Origin: Pseudomonadota bacterium
GTDB lineage: Bacteria; Pseudomonadota; Gammaproteobacteria; Burkholderiales; Rhodocyclaceae
DNA length: 5,704 bases
Reading direction: 5' to 3'
Assembly: GCA_030917225.1 (NCBI GenBank)
Contig: JAUPVD010000063.1
Location: 1-5,704, forward strand
Position 1 is the first letter of the stretch, and every line of letters starts with the position of its first letter. Below the pieces are notes generated by a model. The model was not told where the DNA came from, made no database searches, and saw only the letters and a list, made by a program, of their open reading frames with translations. Both the position numbers and the translations under genes were made by a program. Shown here one piece after another: positions 1 through 5,704 of this stretch.

Positions 1-1952
1 CCGCCTCGGTTCAGGTGCCGATCGAAGCGCTGGGGAGTCGCGCAGCAGCCATCGGGCATCTCAATGCCAACGCCGATGTCGATGGCGGTATCCGCGCAGA
101 GCCGCTGGTGCTGCGCTATTACGATACGTTCTATCCCTCACTTTCACTGCTCGTTGCCGCCCGCAGCCTGAACCTCGGTCCGGCCGACATCAAGGCCAGG
201 CTGGGCGAGGAGGTGCGATTGGGCAACCTGCACATCCGCACCGACGGGCTGACGCAGATGAACACCTTCTTCTACAAGGATCGCGGCGACAAGCCCGCCT
301 TCCAGGTCGATTCGTTCTACGACGTGCTCTCCGGCAAGATCCCCGCAGCCAAATACCAGGACAAGATCGTCCTCATCGGCGCCACTGCCGCCGGCGTCGG
401 TGCCAGTCAGGTCACGCCGGTGTCGCCGAACATGGCGCCGGTGCTGACGCTGGCGCATTCGGTGTCGTCGATCCTGCAGGAGCATTTCTTCGTAATGCCG
501 GCATGGGGCGGTTACGCATCCCTCGGGGCTTTCCTGCTGGTTGCCCTCTACATCATCGTGCTGCTGCCGCGCCTGTCGGCCGGTGTTGGCGCGCTGGCCA
601 CCGCCGTGCTGCTGGCCGCGCTGGTCGGCGCCCATTTCGGACTGATGGTCAGTGCCGGCATGTGGATCCAGTTCATGGCGGCGGCGACCTTGCTGGTCGT
701 CGGTCACCTGCTGCTGACGACCAAGCGCTTTCTCGTCACCGAGCGGCACAAGGAAAAATCGGAAGCCGAATCGGCCGAGTCCAACCGCATGCTCGGCCTG
801 GCATTCCAGGGACAGGGGCAGTTGGACATGGCCTTCGACAAGTTCCGCAAGTGCCCGCTTGACGATTCGCTGATGGAAAACCTTTACAACCTGGCGCTGG
901 ATTTCGAGCGTAAACGCCAGTTCAACAAGGCCGAGGCTGTTTTCCGCTACATGGCTGATTACCGGCTGGATTTTCGCGACCTGGCCCAGCGCATTGCACG
1001 CGCCAAGGCGATGTCGGAAACGGTGATGCTCGGCGGTGCCGGCGGGCGCACCAATGCAAGCACGATGCTGCTCGACAACGGCGACGTGCAAAAACCCATG
1101 CTCGGCCGCTATCAGGTCGAAAAGGAACTCGGCAAAGGAGCCATGGGCGTCGTCTATCTTGGCCGCGATCCGAAGATCAACCGCGTTGTGGCGATCAAGA
1201 CCATGGCGCTGTCGCAGGAATTCGATGCGGATGAACTGGTCGAGGTCAAGGAGCGCTTCTTCCGCGAGGCTGAAACGGCCGGCCGTCTGAACCACCCGAA
1301 CATCGTCACCATCTTCGATGCCGGCGAGGAACATGACCTTGCCTACATCGCCATGGAATTCCTCAAGGGCAAGGATCTGGTGCCGCAGACCAAGGCTGCG
1401 GGTCTGCTGCCCTTGCCGCAGGTGGCCAGCGTGGTCGCGCGCGTGGCGGAGGCGCTGGCGTATGCGCACAAGAACAGCGTCGTGCACCGTGACGTCAAGC
1501 CGGCCAACATCATGTACGAACCTGAAAGCGATCAGGTCAAGGTGACCGACTTCGGCATTGCCCGCATTACCGACTCGTCGAAGACCAAGACCGGCATGGT
1601 GCTTGGCACGCCGAGCTACATGTCGCCGGAACAGTTGGCGGGCAGAAAAATCGATGGCCGCTCCGATCTTTTCTCGCTCGGTGTTACCCTTTACCAGATG
1701 GTTTGCGGGCAACTGCCGTTTTCGGGCGAGTCAATGGCGCAATTGATGTTCAAGATCGCCAACGAGCCGCACACCGACATCCTGGCCGTACGCCCGGATG
1801 TGCCGGCCTGTCTGGCCGCGATCATCGACCGGGCGCTGAACAAGAATGTCGAACAGCGTTACCAGAGCGGTGACGAAATGGCGCGCGATCTGCGCGACTG
1901 CATGAACACAAAGCCGTCGGGTGCTGCACCTGACGTCGATATCAACCTTTAG
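1..1952 (+). CDS. CHASE2-domain receptor Ser/Thr protein kinase (5' end outside window)
   Basis: Membrane receptor kinase predicted to phosphorylate Ser/Thr on cytoplasmic proteins in response to an unknown envelope signal. The first complete codon is at base 3; 649 residues are visible. The frame is open to the left edge, so the GTG at 15 is an internal Val. Comparison with the cyclase at 3623 suggests roughly 200-230 N-terminal residues are missing. Order: C-terminal half of CHASE2 (to about 500, with KIVLIGAT near 364), three hydrophobic segments (about 516-575, 585-650, 669-716), a TPR-like helical segment (783-959), a Thr-containing juxtamembrane stretch, then a complete Hanks kinase. 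Kinase landmarks: Gly loop GKGAMG (1131-1148), VAIK Lys (1197), HRDVKPAN with catalytic Asp (1491), DFG (1548-1556), GTPSYMSPEQ and RSDLFSLG. The activation loop carries TKT (Thr codons 1584, 1590), matching the paired Thr of PknB-type kinases. All catalytic residues are present, so it should be active. There are no PASTA repeats; the protein ends shortly after the kinase fold. The phosphatase gene follows after 8 bases. Confidence 0.95.
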   Translation, partial: ASVQVPIEALGSRAAAIGHLNANADVDGGIRAEPLVLRYYDTFYPSLSLLVAARSLNLGPADIKARLGEEVRLGNLHIRTDGLTQMNTFFYKDRGDKPAFQVDSFYDVLSGKIPAAKYQDKIVLIGATAAGVGASQVTPVSPNMAPVLTLAHSVSSILQEHFFVMPAWGGYASLGAFLLVALYIIVLLPRLSAGVGALATAVLLAALVGAHFGLMVSAGMWIQFMAAATLLVVGHLLLTTKRFLVTERHKEKSEAESAESNRMLGLAFQGQGQLDMAFDKFRKCPLDDSLMENLYNLALDFERKRQFNKAEAVFRYMADYRLDFRDLAQRIARAKAMSETVMLGGAGGRTNASTMLLDNGDVQKPMLGRYQVEKELGKGAMGVVYLGRDPKINRVVAIKTMALSQEFDADELVEVKERFFREAETAGRLNHPNIVTIFDAGEEHDLAYIAMEFLKGKDLVPQTKAAGLLPLPQVASVVARVAEALAYAHKNSVVHRDVKPANIMYEPESDQVKVTDFGIARITDSSKTKTGMVLGTPSYMSPEQLAGRKIDGRSDLFSLGVTLYQMVCGQLPFSGESMAQLMFKIANEPHTDILAVRPDVPACLAAIIDRALNKNVEQRYQSGDEMARDLRDCMNTKPSGAAPDVDINL

Positions 1953-1955
1953 GAG
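1951..1955 (+). promoter_or_regulatory. Ribosome binding site of the PP2C phosphatase gene, overlapping the kinase stop
   Basis: AGGAG lies 5 bases before the GTG at 1961 and shares bases with the TAG stop of the kinase (1950-1952). It is the best Shine-Dalgarno match in the window and supports the GTG start. The overlap suggests that translation of the phosphatase is coupled to termination on the kinase, which would keep the two enzymes in proportion. Confidence 0.8.
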
Positions 1956-1960
1956 AAAGC

Positions 1961-2788
1961 GTGGGGACTAGCCTTTCAGAAGCCCTCGAGATCGTCGTCA
2001 AGACCGACCCCGGGATGGTTCGCTCGCACAACGAGGATGCCGTGTTCGGCAATCCGCACCGCGGCCTGGTCATCCTGGCCGATGGCATGGGCGGCTACAA
2101 TGCCGGCGAAGTGGCCAGCGGCATGGCTACGACGGTGCTGTCGACCGAACTTGAAGCGGCTTTCGCTGCCCGTTCGCCGGACGAGGAGGAAGCCGATGGT
2201 GCGCTTTATGCGCACGCCGCCATCGTCGACCGGGTGACGAAGACCAATACGGCGATCTTCAACGCGGCGGAAAGCCAGCCGCAGTATGCCGGCATGGGAA
2301 CGACGCTGGTGCTGGCGCTGTTCCACGACAACAAGCTGACCGCTGCACATATCGGCGACTCACGGCTCTACCGGCTGCGGGAGGGCGACTTCCGGCAGCT
2401 GACCCGGGATCATTCGCTGCTGCAGGAACAGATCGACGCCGGCATGATTTCGGTCGAAGATGCCCGCCACTCCCAGAACAAGAACCTGGTGACGCGGGCG
2501 CTGGGCGTCGATCCTGAGGTGGAAACCGAGCTGCACGACCATGACGTGTTGCCCGGTGATATCTATCTGCTCTGCTCCGATGGCCTCAACGACATGGTCG
2601 AGGACGAGGAAACGGCCCTGACGCTGCAGGCGCTCGGGGCAAATCTGGAATTGGCGGCGACGCAGCTGATCCAGATGGCTAACGACAACGGCGGGCGCGA
2701 CAATGTGTCCGTGATTCTGGTGAAGGTATTGCGCGAGTTTCCCGCCGCCAAGGGCTGGTGGGCCAAACTCCTTAACTGGTTCAAGTAA
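1961..2788 (+). CDS. PP2C-family Ser/Thr protein phosphatase
   Basis: Metal-dependent (PPM/PP2C, Stp1/PstP-type) phosphatase predicted to remove phosphate from Ser/Thr, and most likely to reverse the upstream kinase. The protein is 275 residues. Visible family motifs in order: RSHNED (residues 21-26), LADGMGGYNAGE with metal-binding Asp41, GMGTTLVLAL, HIGDSRLYRL with Asp133, LTRDHS, LVTRALG, LLCSDGLNDMV with metal Asp207, and GGRDNVSVILV with metal Asp247. The catalytic set is complete. The GTG start at 1961 is chosen because of the well-placed AGGAG just upstream and because the PP2C fold begins about ten residues in. No signal peptide or membrane span is seen, so the enzyme is cytoplasmic. 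The last dozen residues (KGWWAKLLNWFK) lie beyond the PP2C core and are rich in Trp and Lys, resembling a short amphipathic helix that might touch the membrane. The gene is 8 bases after the kinase and 14 before the FHA gene. Confidence 0.95.
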   Translation: MGTSLSEALEIVVKTDPGMVRSHNEDAVFGNPHRGLVILADGMGGYNAGEVASGMATTVLSTELEAAFAARSPDEEEADGALYAHAAIVDRVTKTNTAIFNAAESQPQYAGMGTTLVLALFHDNKLTAAHIGDSRLYRLREGDFRQLTRDHSLLQEQIDAGMISVEDARHSQNKNLVTRALGVDPEVETELHDHDVLPGDIYLLCSDGLNDMVEDEETALTLQALGANLELAATQLIQMANDNGGRDNVSVILVKVLREFPAAKGWWAKLLNWFK

Positions 2789-2796
2789 GGGACGGA
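2787..2796 (+). promoter_or_regulatory. Probable weak ribosome binding site of the FHA gene
   Basis: AAGGGACGGA precedes the ATG at 2803. It offers AAGGGA (10 bases before the start) or the shorter CGGA (6 bases before) as a Shine-Dalgarno match. Like the previous junction, the purine run begins inside the upstream stop codon (TAA, 2786-2788). It is weaker than the phosphatase site but supports ATG 2803. Confidence 0.5.
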
Positions 2797-2802
2797 AATA
2801 AT

Positions 2803-3594
2803 ATGGCGAAGATGATTCTCTCCATGGACGGTCTGGTGTTGAAGGAAATTCCGCTCATCAAGGAGCGCATGACCCTCGGGCGCAAGCCGCACAACGACAT
2901 CCAGATCGACAACCTGGCCATTTCCGGCGAGCACGCGGCGATTGTGACGATCCTCAACGATTCGTTCCTTGAAGATCTGAACAGCACCAACGGTACGCTG
3001 GTGAATGGACAGCCGGTCAAGAAGCATTTCCTGAAATCCGGGGATGTCGTTGAACTTGGCAAGTACAAGCTCAAGTACATCGCCGAGCAGCCGGCGCAAG
3101 CCATGGATGCCGCAGATTTCGAGAAGACCATGGTGCTCCGGCCGAACATGGTTCGCCCCGCACCTGCGGCCGAGGCGGCGCCAGCTGCGCCGGCCGTGCC
3201 AGCGGCCCCGGCATCGCCGGAACCCGCAGTCGGTTCGACAACAGCGCCGACACCGAAGACTTTTGGCGATACGCATGCTTCCGGCGTGCAGGCCCAGCCA
3301 GCCGGTGCATCGGCCGCGCAGCCGGCAGCGTTGGCGGCTGCCATCCAGATCCTCAATGGTGCCAATGCCGGGCGCGAGCTCGATCTCACCAAGACGCTGA
3401 CGACCCTCGGCAAGCCCGGTGTGCAGGTTGCCGTCATCGCCAAGCGGCCGCATGGCTTCTTCATCACGCACGTCGAAGGCGCCCAGTTCCCGGTGGTCAA
3501 CGGCAAGACGCTCGATGCGCAGGCACACCAGTTGGTGGACCACGACGTCATAGAGATTGCCGGCGTGAAGATGGAATTCTTTTTCAAGACCTGA
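2803..3594 (+). CDS. FHA-domain phosphothreonine-binding protein with a second degenerate FHA-like domain
   Basis: Predicted cytoplasmic adaptor that binds phosphothreonine peptides made by the neighbouring kinase. The protein is 263 residues. The N-terminal FHA domain (about residues 5-95) has the recognised signature: LGR (25-27), ISGEH with Ser41 and His44, STNGT (61-65), VNG (67-69) and a GDVVELG strand (80-86). Next come DFEKTMVLRP (105-114), whose Thr109 could be a phosphorylation site, and a low-complexity Ala/Pro-rich linker (about 119-180). The C-terminal part (about 181-263) again runs like an FHA fold: GRELDL, TTLGK, a hydrophobic core, PVVNGKTL, and DHDVIEIAGVKMEFFF. It lacks the canonical Arg after LG and the Ser/His pair, so it probably does not bind phosphothreonine. 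No signal peptide or membrane span is seen. It resembles FHA partners of bacterial kinase/phosphatase pairs (as in GarA/OdhI-type or type VI secretion Fha systems), but no secretion gene is nearby. Its exact target is unknown. Confidence 0.92.
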   Translation: MAKMILSMDGLVLKEIPLIKERMTLGRKPHNDIQIDNLAISGEHAAIVTILNDSFLEDLNSTNGTLVNGQPVKKHFLKSGDVVELGKYKLKYIAEQPAQAMDAADFEKTMVLRPNMVRPAPAAEAAPAAPAVPAAPASPEPAVGSTTAPTPKTFGDTHASGVQAQPAGASAAQPAALAAAIQILNGANAGRELDLTKTLTTLGKPGVQVAVIAKRPHGFFITHVEGAQFPVVNGKTLDAQAHQLVDHDVIEIAGVKMEFFFKT

Positions 3595-3622
3595 ACGGCC
3601 AAAGTCGTCGGACTGAACAGCC
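3595..3622 (+). other. Short intergenic gap before the cyclase gene, no clear ribosome binding site
   Basis: There are 28 bases between the FHA stop (TGA 3592-3594) and the GTG at 3623. There is no AGGAG-like site; the best purine match is GGA at 3610-3612, ten bases before the GTG. A tiny AGTC/GACT inverted repeat (3603-3606 and 3611-3614) is too short to be a terminator. The gap is consistent with the cyclase being read from the same transcript, perhaps at lower efficiency. Confidence 0.45.
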
Positions 3623-5704
3623 GTGAATCGCCTGAAAAAGCATCTTGTCCAGATACTTCTTGGTCTTGCGATCGGGCTGGTTTTCCTTGGGCATGCCGGG
3701 CGTTTCTATCAGATTCCGCTGGTCAATACGCTCGATGCATTCATTTATGATGCCCGGCTGCGACTGACCATGCCGGGGGGCGTCGATGACCGGATAGTCA
3801 TCCTCGACATCGACGAAAAGAGCCTAGCCGAAGGTGGTCGCTGGCCGTGGGGCCGCGACAAGATGGCGGCGCTGCTCGATCAGCTCTTCGACAAGTATGG
3901 TGTGGCCGTACTTGGTTTCGACGTGGTCTTTGCCGAACCTGATGGCAGTTCCGGCCTGCGTTCGCTGGAAGCGCTGGCAAAAAAGGAACTGAAGGACGAC
4001 GGTGCCTACCAGAATGCGCTCAGGGGGCTGCGTACCACGCTCGACTACGATCGCCGCTTCGCCGAATCGATGTCTAAGCGCCCGGTGGTTCTGGGCTACT
4101 ACTTCACCAATTTTTCGGAAGCTCGGGTCAGCGGCAAGCTGCCAGACCCGGTTTTGTCTTCAGGCACCTTCAAGGGCCGCAATCTGGCGCTGACCTCGTG
4201 GAATGGCTACGGTGCCAACTTGCCCGAATACCAGGCCAACGCCGCCAGTGCCGGGCACTTCGTGCCGTTGGTCGATTTCGACGGGATATCGCGGCGCGTG
4301 CCGATGGTGGTCGAGTATCAGGGGGGCTACTACGAGTCCCTGTCGCTGGCCATGTTCAGGCTGTTGCTCGGCATGCCGTCGATTACGCCGGGTTATGCGG
4401 ACGATGGCGCCTCAAGTCGCGACTACGCCGGGCTGGAGTGGCTTGAACTGACGACCCCGCGCGGCTCGGTGCGTATTCCGGTCGACGAATCGGCGGCAAC
4501 CCTCATTCCCTATCGCGGCGGGCAGGGCAGTTTCCGCTATCTGTCGATTTCCGATGCGTTGCACGGGCGTCTGCCGGTTGAAGCCTTGAAGGGAAAAATC
4601 GTGGTCGTCGGTACGACGACGCCGGGCCTGATGGATCTGCGGGCAACGCCCGTGGGGGCAACCTATCCCGGTGTCGAAATTCACGCCAACCTGATTGCCG
4701 GCATGCTCGATGGCAGCATCAAGCTGAAGCCGGCCTATGTGCTCGGTGCGGAAGTGCTGATGGTCATGCTATGTACGCTGATACTGGCCTTGCTGTTGCC
4801 GCTGCTGTCGCCGATGCGGGCGACACTGCTGGCGGGCGTGATGTTGCTCGCCGCCGGCGGACTCAATCTCATGCTCTGGACTTCCGGTGGGCTGCTGCTG
4901 CCGTTGGCTTCCACGTTGCTGCTGATCGTTGCGTTGTACGCTCTCAGCATGTCCTGGGGCTACTTCGTCGAGTCGCGCAGCAAGCGGCAGTTCACCGAGC
5001 TGTTTGGCCAGTACGTGCCCCCCGAACTGGTGGACGAAATGGCGCGCGATCCCGAGCGCTACAGCATGGAAGGCCGCAGCGAGGAACTAACCGTGTTGTT
5101 TGCCGACGTGCGCAATTTCACGACCATTTCCGAGGGGCTGACGCCAAAGGAATTGACCCACCTGATGAATGAGTATCTGGGGGCAATGACTACTGTTATT
5201 CGAAACAATCGCGGCACTCTGGACAAGTACGTTGGCGACATGATCATGGCCTTCTGGGGTGCGCCTGTCGGTGATCCGGAACATGCCCGTCACGCGGTCA
5301 GGACTGCCCTGGAAATGCAGCACGAATTGCGCAAGCTGGACGAGCCTTTCAAGACGCGCGGCTGGCCACCGCTGCACATAGGGGTTGGTGTCAACACTGG
5401 CACGATGACAGTTGGTGACATGGGCTCGCCAGTGCGCAAGGCCTACACCGTGATGGGCGATGCGGTGAACCTCGGGTCCCGTCTGGAGAGCATCACCAAG
5501 CAGTACGGCGTCGGCATCATCGTCGGCGAGGCGACACGCAAGCAACTCGACGATGTCGTCTTCCGCGAACTCGACCGTGTCAGAGTCAAGGGCAAGGACG
5601 AGCCGGTCTCCATCTATGAGCCTCTCGGCTTTGCCGGCGAGGTCGACAAGGCCGACCTCGATGCACTCAAAATCTGGCAGCAGGCGCTGCGCCTCTATCG
5701 GGCG
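3623..5704 (+). CDS. CHASE2-domain membrane adenylate cyclase, class III (3' end outside window)
   Basis: Predicted receptor cyclase making cAMP from ATP at the inner membrane. The frame is open for 694 codons with no stop up to the right edge, so only the extreme C-terminus is missing. The GTG start at 3623 is chosen because an in-frame TGA lies at 3614-3616 and the next ATG (3770) would remove the first membrane segment. Order: membrane segment (about residues 8-25), extracytoplasmic CHASE2 (about 30-370, with VILDIDEKSL, GFDVVFAE, KIVVVGTTTPGLMDLRATP and PGVEIHAN), three membrane segments (about 373-446), a linker RSKRQFTELFGQYVPPELV typical of cyclase transducing elements, and the catalytic domain. 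Metal-binding residues are Asp495 (FADVRNF) and Asp539 (KYVGDMIMAF); adenine selectors are Lys535 and Thr609 (AYTVMGD); transition-state residues are Asn616 and Arg620 (VNLGSR). The full catalytic set is present and Lys/Thr predicts ATP, not GTP, and class IIIb. After the cyclase domain comes a helical tail (WQQALRLYR) that is cut by the edge. It shares its sensor type with the kinase at the start of the window. Confidence 0.93.
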   Translation, partial: MNRLKKHLVQILLGLAIGLVFLGHAGRFYQIPLVNTLDAFIYDARLRLTMPGGVDDRIVILDIDEKSLAEGGRWPWGRDKMAALLDQLFDKYGVAVLGFDVVFAEPDGSSGLRSLEALAKKELKDDGAYQNALRGLRTTLDYDRRFAESMSKRPVVLGYYFTNFSEARVSGKLPDPVLSSGTFKGRNLALTSWNGYGANLPEYQANAASAGHFVPLVDFDGISRRVPMVVEYQGGYYESLSLAMFRLLLGMPSITPGYADDGASSRDYAGLEWLELTTPRGSVRIPVDESAATLIPYRGGQGSFRYLSISDALHGRLPVEALKGKIVVVGTTTPGLMDLRATPVGATYPGVEIHANLIAGMLDGSIKLKPAYVLGAEVLMVMLCTLILALLLPLLSPMRATLLAGVMLLAAGGLNLMLWTSGGLLLPLASTLLLIVALYALSMSWGYFVESRSKRQFTELFGQYVPPELVDEMARDPERYSMEGRSEELTVLFADVRNFTTISEGLTPKELTHLMNEYLGAMTTVIRNNRGTLDKYVGDMIMAFWGAPVGDPEHARHAVRTALEMQHELRKLDEPFKTRGWPPLHIGVGVNTGTMTVGDMGSPVRKAYTVMGDAVNLGSRLESITKQYGVGIIVGEATRKQLDDVVFRELDRVRVKGKDEPVSIYEPLGFAGEVDKADLDALKIWQQALRLYRA

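Noticed and set aside
15..17. GTG as the start of the kinase gene
   Set aside because: The frame is open to the window edge and the sequence here is already within a CHASE2 domain, so the true start lies upstream of the window.
144..1712. Long open frame of 522 codons on the minus strand inside the kinase gene
   Set aside because: It is a shadow of a GC-rich coding region: the product is rich in His, Arg and Gln with no recognisable domain, while the + strand carries a complete kinase with all motifs.
3160..3340. DNA repeat in the FHA gene
   Set aside because: The repeated GCG/CCG character only reflects an Ala/Pro-rich protein linker; no exact tandem or dispersed unit can be seen.
1..3594. 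Type VI secretion regulatory trio (PpkA/PppA/Fha)
   Set aside because: The kinase-phosphatase-FHA set matches in type, but the kinase has a CHASE2 sensor, no secretion component is present in the window, and the neighbour is a cyclase.
2563..3602. Overlapping minus-strand open frames (326 and 273 codons) across the FHA gene
   Set aside because: They are low-complexity, Ala/Arg/Ser/Cys-rich products with no family features, lying opposite a clear FHA protein; they come from codon bias in the Ala/Pro-rich linker.
3603..3614. Inverted repeat AGTC/GACT as a terminator before the cyclase gene
   Set aside because: The stem is only 4 pairs with a 4-base loop and no following T run, far too weak for an intrinsic terminator.
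4002..5545. Several short open frames on both strands, 60-152 codons long
   Set aside because: All lie inside the continuous CHASE2-cyclase frame that runs from 3623 to the window edge and contains every cyclase motif.

Overview
The window holds four genes, all on the + strand and closely spaced, that look like one operon for Ser/Thr phosphorylation and cyclic-nucleotide signalling. The DNA is GC-rich with strong third-position G/C preference. GTG starts, CHASE2 receptors and bacterial (Hanks-type) kinase families all suggest a Gram-negative proteobacterium. A betaproteobacterium, perhaps of the Rhodocyclales group, is my best guess from protein style, but this is inference.

Layout: (1) bases 1-1952 hold the 3' part of a membrane receptor kinase: CHASE2 sensor (its start lies left of the window), three membrane segments, a TPR-like segment and a complete Hanks-type Ser/Thr kinase domain. 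(2) Bases 1961-2788 hold a PP2C-family Ser/Thr phosphatase. (3) Bases 2803-3594 hold an FHA-domain phosphothreonine-binding protein with an Ala/Pro-rich linker and what looks like a second, degenerate FHA fold. (4) Bases 3623-5704 are an uninterrupted reading frame that runs off the right edge: one membrane segment, a full CHASE2 sensor, three membrane segments and an essentially complete class III (IIIb-type) adenylate cyclase domain. Gaps between genes are 8, 14 and 28 bases, with no convincing terminator or promoter in any of them. No RNA gene, mobile element, CRISPR array or notable DNA repeat was seen.

How the parts may work together: the kinase (writer), phosphatase (eraser) and FHA protein (reader) form a classical phosphothreonine set. 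The cyclase has the same type of extracytoplasmic sensor as the kinase but a different output, cAMP. The arrangement suggests that one kind of envelope signal feeds both protein phosphorylation and cAMP. Short Thr-x-x-Leu motifs in the kinase juxtamembrane segment and just after the first FHA domain are candidate phosphorylation and FHA-docking sites that could wire the set together. The individual families are well known; the combination and the candidate docking motifs are the parts worth a second look.
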